This document shows positions 40,258 to 48,407 of a stretch of 64,000 bases of DNA, in pieces. Numbering within the stretch: the stretch's first letter is position 1; the number at the start of each line of letters is the position of its first letter. Both the position numbers and the translations under genes were made by a program. Location of the stretch: NCBI GenBank assembly GCA_963746805.1, contig CAVVCQ010000008.1, positions 992,001 to 1,056,000 of the forward strand. Reading direction: 5' to 3'. Origin of the DNA: DATHTC01 sp963746805. GTDB taxonomy: Bacteria > Actinomycetota > Thermoleophilia > Gaiellales > Gaiellaceae. The notes beneath the pieces are model-generated. The model did not search any database, had not been told where the DNA came from, and was given only the letters and a program-made list of their open reading frames with translations.

Positions 40258-41349
40258 ATGGCGTGGGTGAACGCCGCGAGCCCGACGATGCACGGGGAAT
40301 CGCTCTGGCCGCGGGTCGCAGAGCTTCCGCTCGTCGTCGAGGCGTGCGAGTACGACCGCCTGCACGCCGTCCTCGCCTACGAGTTCGACCGCGTCACGAC
40401 GCACGTGCGGCTCGTCGGCGCCGGAACGGAGGGGCTGGGCGAGGACGTCTCGGCGTTCCGCGAGGACGGCACCACGCTGCACGAGACCCGGCCGTCGCTG
40501 CCTCTCGCGGGCGAGTGGACGCTGGCTGCCTTCTGCGAGCACCTCGGAGGGCTCGCGCTGTGGCTGGAACCGCCGGAGTGGGACGTGGCGCTGCGCCTCC
40601 GTCGCTGGGCGTTCGAGTCGGCGGCCCTCGACCTCGCGCTCCGCCAGGCCGGCCGCCCGCTGCACGACGTGCTCGGGCTCGAGCCGAAGCCGGTGCGCTT
40701 CGTCAACTCGCTCGGCCTCGGCAAGGAGCCGTCGATCGAGCCGGTGCGCAGGCGGCTCGCCCGCGCTCCCGGAGTCCGCTTCAAGCTCGACGCGGAGGCG
40801 AGCTGGGCGCCGGCGCTCGTCGACGAGGTCGCGGCGACCGGCGCGGTCGACACGATCGATTTCAAGGGCCAGTACGGCTTCGAGGTGAAGGATCCCGCGG
40901 CGCTGGGTGCGCTGTACGACCACATCCTCGCCGCGTTCCCGGACGCCTACCTCGAGGATCCGCACGACCTGCCCGAGATCGCGCAGCGGCTCCGCGGCCA
41001 CGTCGATCGGGTGTCCTACGACGCGCCGATCCGCAGCGCCGAGGACATCGGCGCGACGCCGCTCCCCGCACGCGTGGTGAACGTCAAGCCGGCGCGCATC
41101 GGCGATCTGGAACGGCTGTTCGAGGTCTACGCGCGCTGCGCGCGGGAGCGGCGGCCCATGTACGGCGGAGGTTTCGGGGAGCTGGGCGTCGGCCGTGGGC
41201 AGATCGAGCTGCTCGCCGCGCTGTTCCACGCCGACGCGCCGAACGACGTGGCGCCGAGCGCCTACAACGAGGACGACCCGCCGGGCCGCCTGCCGGCCAG
41301 CCCGCTGGCGCCGAGCCCCGCGCCGACCGGGTTCCGCTGGACGGCATAG
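40258..41349 (+). CDS. Enolase-superfamily enzyme (mandelate racemase / OSBS-like)
   Basis: A 363-residue TIM-barrel enzyme. Candidate catalytic and metal residues are FKLDAEASW, TIDFKGQYGFEV (Asp), AYLEDPHDLPEI (Glu), VSYDAPI (Asp) and VNVKPARIG (Lys acid/base). The C-terminal GGGFGELGVGRGQIELLAAL is well formed. The exact reaction cannot be inferred. A menaquinone OSBS role is unlikely if the MqnP-like protein reflects the futalosine route. The start is uncertain (ATG 40258 or 40288), and no Shine-Dalgarno is obvious for either. Confidence 0.8.
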   Translation: MAWVNAASPTMHGESLWPRVAELPLVVEACEYDRLHAVLAYEFDRVTTHVRLVGAGTEGLGEDVSAFREDGTTLHETRPSLPLAGEWTLAAFCEHLGGLALWLEPPEWDVALRLRRWAFESAALDLALRQAGRPLHDVLGLEPKPVRFVNSLGLGKEPSIEPVRRRLARAPGVRFKLDAEASWAPALVDEVAATGAVDTIDFKGQYGFEVKDPAALGALYDHILAAFPDAYLEDPHDLPEIAQRLRGHVDRVSYDAPIRSAEDIGATPLPARVVNVKPARIGDLERLFEVYARCARERRPMYGGGFGELGVGRGQIELLAALFHADAPNDVAPSAYNEDDPPGRLPASPLAPSPAPTGFRWTA

Positions 41350-41538
41350 GCTCCTCGGAGGCCGCGGCGGAGCACATTCCGCGGTCAGTTCCGAAGGAGT
41401 CAAGCAGGCGGTTTCAGGAAGCGGTTGGCCGGGCTACGGAACTTGCGAACCGTCCTCCAAGTGGATTCGGGCTCGGCCTGCCGGTCATACTTCGGCCGCT
41501 GACGACGCCCGGCAAGGCCGGCTACCGATTGGGGGAAG

Positions 41539-41874
41539 ATGCCGCTCTATCTCACGAGGTTCAGCTACACACCCGAGACCTGGGCCAGGCTGATCGCCAA
41601 CCCGGAGGACCGCCGCAAGGCCGCGCAGACCTACATCGAGTCGGCCGGCGGTAGCCTCCATGGGTTCTGGTACGCCTTCGGCCCACACGACGGCTACACC
41701 CTGTGGGAGGCCCCAGACAACGTGTCCATGGCCGCCGTCGCGCTCGCGATCAGCGGCGGTGGCGCGCTCAGCTCGCTCGAGACGACAGTCCTCCTCTCGG
41801 TCGACGAGACGATGGACGCTATGCGCAAGGCAGAGCAGATCCGGTACCAGGCGCCCGGCAAAGCGGAGTCGTAG
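41539..41874 (+). CDS. GYD-domain protein
   Basis: A 111-residue small ferredoxin-like-fold protein of the uncharacterised GYD family. The pattern is YLTRFSYTPETWARLIANPE, IESAGGSLHGFWYAFGPHDG with YTLWEAPDNVSMAAVALAIS (the GYD-type motif is HDGY here), and ALSSLETTVLLSVDETMDAM. A good Shine-Dalgarno (GGGGGAAG) directly precedes the ATG. It is isolated, with 189 nt of featureless sequence upstream. Codon usage is less extreme than in its neighbours. Confidence 0.85.
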   Translation: MPLYLTRFSYTPETWARLIANPEDRRKAAQTYIESAGGSLHGFWYAFGPHDGYTLWEAPDNVSMAAVALAISGGGALSSLETTVLLSVDETMDAMRKAEQIRYQAPGKAES

Positions 41875-42042
41875 CTGCGCTGACCGATACCGGCTCTCCG
41901 CGCTCACTCATAGTGATCCTTTGGGCTGTCGGAATGCGCGCCGCCCGCCCGACACCGTTCGCTCCCAGCACTGGGCGAAGTGGGCGGTTCTGACTGCTGC
42001 TGCCAGCGGAGCCGCGCAAGGTGCCCGTTTGCCTGTCGCGGG

Positions 42043-42921
42043 CTAGGCCGGCTTCCAGAGCGCGTCGTCGCCGAGCGGTGTGCGTGTCGCCGCTCCGTCT
42101 GCGACCAGCCGCAGCATCGACACCTCGGCGTCGACCCGATCGGGAGCGTCGTTGCCGCGCGTGAGGAGCTGTGCGACCTCCTGGGTTACGAGCCCGCCCG
42201 GAAATGCGGTGAGCAGCTCGAGCGCGTCGTCTGGCACTCCGTGGCGCTCGCCGGCCGGGATCATGTTCGCGATCAGCACGTCGTAGGCCTCGATCGTCTG
42301 CCAGCCACCGGCCTCGAGCCGCCGTCCGGCGTGCTCGAACACGAGCGATGGTGCTGTGTACCGAACAGGGCCGTCAGTGGCCGCGTGCTTGTCCTGCAGC
42401 TGCGTGGGCGAGCCGGCGGCACGGCGGGCCTCGGCCCGATCGCGTTGGTAGGCGTCCTCCACCGCCGATGTGTCGATCGCGGCGATCGCCGCATCGACGT
42501 CGATCCCCTCCACCCCACGCAGCGCGGCCGCAATGCCCTCATCCTCATCGAGAAGAAGCGTGGTCGTGAAGAACGCAAATTGCAGCGCCCGGAAGGCCGC
42601 CCACTCCCGACCGGGCGCCTGCAAGCGCACCGCCACGACAGCGCGACAGGTGCGCCCCGTACCGACGATCCGGGCCCGTGGGTTCGGCGCCAGCGGCATG
42701 CCAAACCTGCGGAAGCGCCGCACATACCCTTCGGCCGAGCGCAGCGGCGTATAGCCCCGGTCGACGTACTCCTGCGCCGCATTCGTGAGCCCGATCAGCA
42801 CGAGCCTCCACTCGAGCTGCGCGCCGTACCGCCACTCGAGCACGCGGAACGCCGGGTTCGCGGAGTACCCCCACGGGCAGCCCGCATCGTTGTACATCGT
42901 CACCCGTACCCGATCCGGCAC
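42043..42921 (-). CDS. DsbA-family (FrnE-like) thioredoxin-fold protein, single active-site Cys
   Basis: A 292-residue thioredoxin-fold protein with helical insertion. The active site reads YNDAGCPWGYSANPAFRVLE. Only the first Cys of CxxC is present (CPWG), as in glutathione-transferase-like or isomerase-like members. Other family features are AFRALQFAFFTTTLLLDEDE and TAPSLVFEHAGRRLEAGGWQ with TIEAYDVLI. GTG 42919-42921 follows a GGAGGGAC ribosome site. No transmembrane or signal segment, so cytoplasmic. The substrate is unknown. Confidence 0.83.
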   Translation of the reverse strand: MPDRVRVTMYNDAGCPWGYSANPAFRVLEWRYGAQLEWRLVLIGLTNAAQEYVDRGYTPLRSAEGYVRRFRRFGMPLAPNPRARIVGTGRTCRAVVAVRLQAPGREWAAFRALQFAFFTTTLLLDEDEGIAAALRGVEGIDVDAAIAAIDTSAVEDAYQRDRAEARRAAGSPTQLQDKHAATDGPVRYTAPSLVFEHAGRRLEAGGWQTIEAYDVLIANMIPAGERHGVPDDALELLTAFPGGLVTQEVAQLLTRGNDAPDRVDAEVSMLRLVADGAATRTPLGDDALWKPA

Positions 42922-43095
42922 CGTCCCTCCAGCCTAGTCGCGGCCTTCTCGCCGCGGAACCCGATGGTTGTACTGACGCCGACGACTAGCCAGGCGCTCG
43001 ACAGGCCCCAGGAAAAGGATCGGGCACATGCTGCGGGTGTACGCCGCCGACGCCGACATCGTTCTGTGCCAGCGTCGTGCAGCGGGTCGGTTCCG

Positions 43096-43120
43096 GGTTC
43101 TGAGTTACTGAAACAGAACC
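43096..43120 (-). terminator. Hairpin downstream of tRNA-Phe
   Basis: GGTTCTG (43096-43102) pairs with CAGAACC (43114-43120), an 11-nt loop, 14 nt beyond the 3' end of the tRNA on the minus strand. The wider gap 42922-43134 has no supported gene. Confidence 0.4.
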
Positions 43121-43134
43121 TGAAAACCGCGAGG

Positions 43135-43207
43135 TGGCGAGGGCCGGACTCGAACCGGCGACACCCCGGTTTTCAGCCGAGTGCTCTACCAACTGAGCTA
43201 CCTCGCC
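43135..43207 (-). tRNA. tRNA-Phe (GAA anticodon)
   Basis: The minus strand reads GGCGAGG acceptor, GCTCAGTTGGTAGAGC D-arm, anticodon stem-loop CGGCTGAAAACCG with anticodon GAA, a GCCGG-TTCGAGT-CCGGC TPsiC arm and CCTCGCC plus discriminator A. CCA is not encoded. TACACT on the minus strand (plus 43221-43226) is a suitable -10, 13 nt upstream. Confidence 0.97.
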
Positions 43208-43248
43208 ACGGAGCCGAACGAGTGTAGCGGCGCCGCTAGCCTTCGGCC

Positions 43249-44163
43249 GTGGCCGCGCAACCGGAACCGGCACCGCGGCGCGTCGCCATCATCGGAGCCG
43301 CGCTCGACCTCGGCCAGGGTCGTCGCGGCGTCGACATGGGCCCGTCGGCGATCCGCTACGCGGGCCTCGAGTCACGGCTGCGCGCGCTCGGCTACGAGGT
43401 GACCGACCAGGGGAACGTCCCGGCGCCCGTCGTCGAGGCGGTCGAGCTCGGGGACCAGTCGGCGCGCTACCTCCCCGAGGTCAAGGCGACCTGCGAGCGG
43501 ATCGCGTCGCGCGTGTTCGACGCGGTCACCGGAGGCGCGGTCCCGCTCGTGCTCGGCGGCGACCACTCGGTCGCGATCGGCACGCTCGGCGGACTCTCAA
43601 AGGCGTTCGGGCCGGGCGGCGTGCTCTGGATCGACGCGCACGGGGACCTCAACACCCCCACGAGCTCGCCGAGCGGGAACGTCCACGGGATGGTGCTCGC
43701 GGCGGCGCTCGGGCTCGACCCCTCCTTCGCGAGCAGCGCGTGGGAGCTCCCGATGGTCGAGCCGAGCCGCGTCGCGCTCGTCGGGGTCCGGTCCCTCGAC
43801 GACGGCGAGCGGGCGCTCATCCGGCAGCTGGAGGCGAAGGTGTTCACGATGAGCGAGGTCGACCGGCTCGGCCTCGAGCGCTGCGTCCGCGAGTCGCTCG
43901 CGCACATCGCCGGGCCGGGGTTCGTCCACGTCTCGCTCGACATGGACGCCGTCGACCCGGCCTACGCGCCCGGCGTCGGCACGCCCGTGCGCGGCGGCCT
44001 CTCCTACCGCGAGGCGCACCTCGCGATGGAGCTGATCGCGGAGGCCGGGCTCGCCAACTCGCTCGAGGTCGTCGAGGTGAACCCGATCCTCGACCGCGAG
44101 AACGAGACCGCGTCGCTCGCGGTCGAGCTCGTCGCCTCGGCCCTCGGGGCGACGATCCTCTAG
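43249..44163 (+). CDS. rocF: Arginase / ureohydrolase family enzyme
   Basis: Hydrolyses arginine to ornithine and urea using a binuclear Mn centre. The 304-residue product has the metal-ligand motifs VLGGDHSVAIGTLGG, LWIDAHGDLNTPTSSPSGNV with HG, and VSLDMDAVDPAYAPGVGTPV. It ends with LEVVEVNPILDRENETASLA, the arginase rather than agmatinase style. GTG 43249 has TAGCCT ending 6 nt upstream, so the message is probably leaderless. Confidence 0.9.
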   Translation: MAAQPEPAPRRVAIIGAALDLGQGRRGVDMGPSAIRYAGLESRLRALGYEVTDQGNVPAPVVEAVELGDQSARYLPEVKATCERIASRVFDAVTGGAVPLVLGGDHSVAIGTLGGLSKAFGPGGVLWIDAHGDLNTPTSSPSGNVHGMVLAAALGLDPSFASSAWELPMVEPSRVALVGVRSLDDGERALIRQLEAKVFTMSEVDRLGLERCVRESLAHIAGPGFVHVSLDMDAVDPAYAPGVGTPVRGGLSYREAHLAMELIAEAGLANSLEVVEVNPILDRENETASLAVELVASALGATIL

Positions 44164-44171
44164 GGAGCGCA

Positions 44172-44187
44172 GGGGAACGTGTTCCCC
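44172..44187 (+). terminator. Hairpin after rocF
   Basis: GGGGAA-CGTG-TTCCCC, 8 nt after the rocF stop, flanked by GC on each side. It resembles in composition the first hairpin of the 272-nt repeat element but is otherwise unrelated. Confidence 0.5.
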
Positions 44188-44267
44188 GCGAGCACCGTCC
44201 CGTTACGTCGCGCGTCCGATCCGGCAGGCGAAGAATCGGCACGGACTCGGCGCGGAGCGGTGATTCC

Positions 44268-44327
44268 GTGTCAGGCACGGTAAAGAGGTCACGGTGTTCG
44301 GAGCGGCCCCTATTCGGTGCCTGACAC
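44268..44327. repeat. Inverted repeat GTGTCAGGCAC / GTGCCTGACAC
   Basis: Two perfect 11-nt arms (44268-44278 and 44317-44327) separated by 38 nt in the rocF-hydrolase gap. Sequences of this type (GTGTCAGGCACC) are familiar as dispersed REP-like repeats in other bacteria. A degenerate single arm occurs at 34814-34824. Confidence 0.6.
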
Positions 44328-44350
44328 CGGTCACGGCCGGACGGATGCGC

Positions 44351-45130
44351 CTACGCGACTCGGGAGGCAAGGAACCGCTCCACGGCAGCTGCGGTCTGCT
44401 CGAGCGCCTCCCACATGACGACGTGGCCGCCGGGGACGACCTCGATGTGGAGGTCCGCGATCCCGTCGCGCAGCACGTCGACGACCACCTCGGGGACGAC
44501 GTCCGAGTCGGTGCCGCGGACGACCAGCGTCGGAACGAGCACCGTCTCGAACGGCGGCGGTGGCTTCGCCATCTCGCTGAACGCGGTGACGACCGCGGCC
44601 TGGCAGTAGCGGTAGCGCCAGCGGCCGTCCTCGCCCTGCTCGAGATGCACGGCCGCCTCCTCCTCGAGGATCTCGCGCGGGGTGCTGAGGAGGACGCTCT
44701 CGGCGTAGCGGCGCTCGACCGCGTCCTCCGGCGAGGCGTACGTGCGCTCGTGCCGCGCGGCCTCCGCACGCGCGAATGCGATGTGCGGCGGCACCCAGAC
44801 GGCGGGATCGAGCAGGACGGCGCGGTCGACGACCTCGGGCCGGTCGGCGATCAGCTCGAGCAGGAGCCGACCGCCGAAGCTGTGACCCATCCAGTCCGCG
44901 CGCTCGAGGTCGAGCGCGCGCAGCGTGTCGTGGAGGTCGTCGAGGTGCGTGCCGAGGTCCCACGGGGGCTCCCAGGTCGAGAGGCCGTGCCCGCGGAGGT
45001 CGACGGCGACGACGCGATAGGCGTCGCCGAGCCGCGCGGCCAGACCGGCGAACCGGCCCGCGTGGGCGTTCACGCCGTGGAGGCAGACCACCGGCGGCGC
45101 GTCCGGGTGGCCCCATTCGACGTGATGCAG
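44351..45130 (-). CDS. Alpha/beta-hydrolase
   Basis: A 259-residue serine hydrolase. It has VVCLHGVNAHAGRFAGLAAR (oxyanion loop HG), VVAVDLRGHGLSTWEPPWDL, the nucleophile elbow WMGHSFGGRLLLELIADRPE (Ser in GHSFGG), the acid in LVVRGTDSDVVPE and the catalytic His in VVPGGHVVMWEAL. There is no ATG/GTG/TTG at the N-terminus. I place the start at CTG 45128-45130, just downstream of the rarA stop, where the LHHVEWG beta-strand begins. It is cotranscribed with rarA. The substrate is unknown. Confidence 0.82.
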   Translation of the reverse strand: MHHVEWGHPDAPPVVCLHGVNAHAGRFAGLAARLGDAYRVVAVDLRGHGLSTWEPPWDLGTHLDDLHDTLRALDLERADWMGHSFGGRLLLELIADRPEVVDRAVLLDPAVWVPPHIAFARAEAARHERTYASPEDAVERRYAESVLLSTPREILEEEAAVHLEQGEDGRWRYRYCQAAVVTAFSEMAKPPPPFETVLVPTLVVRGTDSDVVPEVVVDVLRDGIADLHIEVVPGGHVVMWEALEQTAAAVERFLASRVA

Positions 45131-45135
45131 GATCG

Positions 45136-46392
45136 CTATTCGTCCGCCTCCTCGCCGCTTCCGGAGGGACGGTAGTACGTCCGGCCGCGCAGCTCCTCCG
45201 GCAGGTTCTCGGCCTCGAAGCCGCGCGGGTCGTCGTGCGGGTAGACGTAGCCCTGCCCGTGGCCGAGCTTGCGTCCGCCGTAGCTCGCGTCCCGCAGCGC
45301 CTTCGGCGGCTTCACGTTCCCGTGCTCCTGCACGTCGCGCGTCGCCTCCTTGATCGCGACGTAGCTCGCGTTCGACTTCGGCGCGCGCGCGAGGTAGATC
45401 GCCGCCTGCGAGAGGTTGAGCCGCGCCTCCGGCAGGCCCACGTGCTCGACCGCCTGCGCCGCCGCGACCGCGACGAGCAGCGCCCGCGGGTCGGCGTTGC
45501 CGATGTCCTCGGAGGCGAGGACGACCATCCGGCGCGCGATGAAGCGCGCGTCCTCGCCGCCTTCGAGCATGGCTGCGAGGTAGTACACGGCGGCGTCGGG
45601 ATCCGAGGCGCGCATCGACTTGATGAACGCGGAGGTGAAGTCGTAGTGCGCGTCGCCGCCCTTGTCGTAGACGACCGGCCGCTTCCGCGCCGCGTCCTCG
45701 ACGTGGCTCTCCGCGAGCGGCTCGCCGGCCGCGTGCGCCGTCTCCCACGAGAGCTCGAGCACGTTCAGCGCCGTGCGCGCGTCGCCGCCGGACCGCTGCA
45801 CGATCAGCGCCCGCAGGTCGTCCGGCACCTCGGCCCCGAGCTCGGCCGCGCCGCGTCGCACGACCTCGGCGAGCGCCTCGTCCGAGAGCGGCTCGAGCTC
45901 GTAGATCTGCGTCCGCGAGAGGAGCGCGGAGTTGACCTCGTAGTACGGGTTCTCCGTCGTCGCCCCGATGAGCGTGATGAGCCCGTCCTCGACGGCCGGG
46001 AGGAGCGCGTCCTGCTGTGCCTTGTTGAAGCGGTGGATCTCGTCGAGGAACAGGATCGTCCGCTGCCCTTGCGCTCCGAGCCGCTCGGTCGCGCGCGCGA
46101 GGACCCCGCGCACGTCGGCGACCGAGGCCGAGACGGCCGAGAGCTCCTCGAACGCGGCTCCGGTGGTCGTCGCCACGATCCGCGCGAGCGTCGTCTTCCC
46201 CGTCCCCGGCGGGCCGAAGAAGATCGCCGACCGCACGCGATCCTCCTCGATCGAGCGGCGCAGCGCCGTGCCCGGGCCGACCACGCCCTCCTGGCCCACG
46301 AACTCCTCCAGCCGCCGGGGCCGGAGCCGGGCGGCGAGCGGCGCGACGTCGCGGGCCCGCTCGTGCGCGGCATCCGAGAAGAGGTCGCCCAC
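45136..46392 (-). CDS. rarA: Replication-associated recombination protein RarA (MgsA)
   Basis: AAA+ ATPase acting at stalled replication forks. The 418-residue product has APLAARLRPRRLEEFVGQEG, Walker A (FFGPPGTGKTTLARIVATTT), Walker B (TILFLDEIHRFNKAQQDALL), ATTENPYYEVNSALLSRTQI, and the C-terminal DAHYDFTSAFIKSMRASDPD and LASEDIGNADPRALLVAVAA. Length is normal. GTG 46390-46392 has a minus-strand CATACT hexamer 6 nt upstream. The start is only 20 nt from the divergent kynA. Confidence 0.95.
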   Translation of the reverse strand: MGDLFSDAAHERARDVAPLAARLRPRRLEEFVGQEGVVGPGTALRRSIEEDRVRSAIFFGPPGTGKTTLARIVATTTGAAFEELSAVSASVADVRGVLARATERLGAQGQRTILFLDEIHRFNKAQQDALLPAVEDGLITLIGATTENPYYEVNSALLSRTQIYELEPLSDEALAEVVRRGAAELGAEVPDDLRALIVQRSGGDARTALNVLELSWETAHAAGEPLAESHVEDAARKRPVVYDKGGDAHYDFTSAFIKSMRASDPDAAVYYLAAMLEGGEDARFIARRMVVLASEDIGNADPRALLVAVAAAQAVEHVGLPEARLNLSQAAIYLARAPKSNASYVAIKEATRDVQEHGNVKPPKALRDASYGGRKLGHGQGYVYPHDDPRGFEAENLPEELRGRTYYRPSGSGEEADE

Positions 46393-46412
46393 GCGGGAAG
46401 TATGCTCCTCGC
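46393..46412. promoter_or_regulatory. 20-bp divergent rarA/kynA promoter with interlocked -10 elements
   Basis: AGTATGCT (46399-46406) holds TATGCT for kynA (46401-46406) and, on the other strand, CATACT for rarA (plus 46399-46404). Each hexamer ends exactly 6 nt before its GTG. Both transcripts would start at the start codon, and any -35 contacts would lie inside the opposite gene. Confidence 0.6.
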
Positions 46413-47121
46413 GTGGCCGTCGAGGACTTCTCGCAGCCGGTCCTGACGGGCGAAGGCGCAAGCGACTACGAGCGCTACCTCCGCACCGACGAGCTGCTCG
46501 CGGCTGCAGAAGCGGCCGGAGGAGCGGACGCACCACGACGAGCTCCTGTTCCAGACCGTCCACCAGTCGTCCGAGCTGTGGCTCAAGCTCGCCGCGGAGG
46601 AGACGGAGGTCGCCGCCCGGCACCTGGAGCGCCGGGAGCTCGCCGCGGCGCTGCGGCTGCTCGGCAGGACGCACCTCTGCCTGCGCTACGTGACCGCGCA
46701 GCTGGACATGCTCGAGCAGATGTCGCCGTGGGAGTACCAGGAGATCCGCCGCGTCCTCGGCCACGGCTCGGGCTTCGACTCGCCCGGCTTCCGCGAGCTG
46801 CGCCGGTGGGCGCCGGCACTCGTGCAGGAGCTCCACGCGACCCTCCGCGAGCGCGGCCTCGACCTCCGCACGCTCTACGTCGAGGGGCGCGGCCATGAGG
46901 AGCTCTACCAGCTCGCCGAGGCGCTGATCGAGCTCGACGAGCGCGCGCAGGCGTGGCGCATCCGGCACTACCAGGTCGTCGCGCGCGTGATCGGCGACCA
47001 GGTCGTCGGCACGCAGGGGACGCCCGTCGAGGTGCTCGGCCGGCTCGTCAAGCAGCGGCTCTTCCCCGAGCTGTGGGAGGTCCGGAACGCGCTGACGGCG
47101 CACGCGAAGGAGTCCGACTGA
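46413..47121 (+). CDS. kynA: Tryptophan 2,3-dioxygenase (one frameshift)
   Basis: Heme enzyme opening the indole ring of tryptophan to N-formylkynurenine. The N-terminal LTGEGASDYERYLRTDELLA is followed, after dropping one G at 46502-46503, by LQKRPEERTHHDELLFQTVH (heme-ligand/active-site His region), SSELWLKLAAEETEVAARHL, LDMLEQMSPWEYQEIRRVLG with HGSGFDSPGFRELRR, and YQVVARVIGDQVVGTQGTPV. About 235 residues, shorter than the usual ~280. The single-base break is probably an error. Confidence 0.9.
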
Positions 47122-47126
47122 GCGGC

Positions 47127-48407
47127 GTGGTCGAGCTCCTGCGGGAGCTCATCCAGGCGGACACGGTCAACCCCCCCGGGAACGAGACGCGCGCGGCCGA
47201 GGTGCTGCGCGCCTACCTCGAGGACGCGGGCGTCGAGGTCGAGCTGTTCGCGAAGGTGCCGGAGCGCGCGAACCTCGTCGCGCGGATCCGGGGGAACGGC
47301 AGCGGGCCGACGCTCGCGCTCCTCTCCCACACCGACACCGTGCTCGCCGACCCGGCCGAGTGGCAGCGGGACCCGTGGTCGGGCGACGTCGTCGACGGCG
47401 AGATCTGGGGGCGCGGGGCGCTCGACATGAAGGGTCAGGTCGCGGCGAGCGCGGTCGCGATCGCGAGCCTGGCGCGGGAGGGGTTCCGGCCGAACGGCGA
47501 CCTCGTCTTCATCGCCGCGGCCGACGAGGAGGTCGGCGAGGACTTCGGGCTCTCGTGGCTCGTCCGCGAGCACCCCGACGCGGTCCGCGCGGACTACGCG
47601 ATCAACGAGGGCGGCGGCGACCGGGTCGTGCTCGGAGGACGACCGCTCTACCTCTGCGCCACCGCGGAGAAGATGACCGCGCCGTTCAGGCTGCGCGTGC
47701 ACGGCCGCAGCGGGCACGCCTCGATCCCGTCCATCGCGGACAACGCGCTCGTGAAGGCGGCGCGGATCGTCGAGCAGCTGGCCGCGTACCGCCCGCGCCC
47801 GCGGCACCTGCCCGAGACCGAGGCGCTGCTCGAGGCGATCCTCGGCGAGGTGCCGCCGGTGGAGGAGGCGGCGGCGCGGGCGGAAGCGGTGCACCCGATG
47901 GCGCGGACGCTCGTCGAGCCGCTCCTCTCGCTCACGTTCGCGCCGACGATGGTCGAGGCGTCGCAGAAGCGGAACGTGATCCCGGCGCTGTGCGTGCTCG
48001 AGGTGGACTCGCGCCTCCAGCCCGGGCAGACGCCCGAGGACGCGCGCGAGGAGCTGCGGGCCGCCATCGGCGACGACGGCTACGAGTACGAGCTGATCGA
48101 GGCGATCGGCGGCACGGGCTCGCCGATGCAGACGCCGCTGTGGGACGCGGTCGCGGCGTTCGTCGCCGAGGCGGAGCCGGGCGCGGTCGTCGCGCCGGTC
48201 GGCTGCGCCGGCTTCACCGACAGCCACTGGATGCGGGAGGCGTTCGGCACGGTCGCGTACGGCTTCTTTCCGATGCGGGCGATGGACGCCGAGGTGGCGG
48301 CGCTCCTCGTCCACTCGGCCGACGAGCGGGCGCACGTGGACGACCTCGAGCTCGGCGTCCGCTGGCTCCGCTTCGCGGCGCAGCGGCTCGGCGCGATCAG
48401 CGCCTGA
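47127..48407 (+). CDS. M20-family metallopeptidase (ArgE/DapE type)
   Basis: A zinc amidohydrolase removing acyl groups from amino acids or peptides. The 426-residue product has LALLSHTDTVLADPAEWQRD (Zn His), IWGRGALDMKGQVAASAVAI (bridging Asp), IAAADEEVGEDFGLSWLVRE (catalytic Glu-Glu), a dimerisation domain with VHGRSGHASIPSIADNALVK, and a final Zn-binding TDSHWMREAFGTVAYGFFPM. GTG 47127 lies 5 nt after the kynA stop, so it is cotranscribed. The substrate could be a kynurenine-type or N-acyl amino acid; this is context only. Confidence 0.88.
   Translation: MVELLRELIQADTVNPPGNETRAAEVLRAYLEDAGVEVELFAKVPERANLVARIRGNGSGPTLALLSHTDTVLADPAEWQRDPWSGDVVDGEIWGRGALDMKGQVAASAVAIASLAREGFRPNGDLVFIAAADEEVGEDFGLSWLVREHPDAVRADYAINEGGGDRVVLGGRPLYLCATAEKMTAPFRLRVHGRSGHASIPSIADNALVKAARIVEQLAAYRPRPRHLPETEALLEAILGEVPPVEEAAARAEAVHPMARTLVEPLLSLTFAPTMVEASQKRNVIPALCVLEVDSRLQPGQTPEDAREELRAAIGDDGYEYELIEAIGGTGSPMQTPLWDAVAAFVAEAEPGAVVAPVGCAGFTDSHWMREAFGTVAYGFFPMRAMDAEVAALLVHSADERAHVDDLELGVRWLRFAAQRLGAISA

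Noticed and set aside
42986..43273. A minus-strand peptide containing EVAQLVEHSAENRGVAGSSP
   Set aside because: This is the conceptual translation of the tRNA-Phe gene and its flanks, a well-known false protein.
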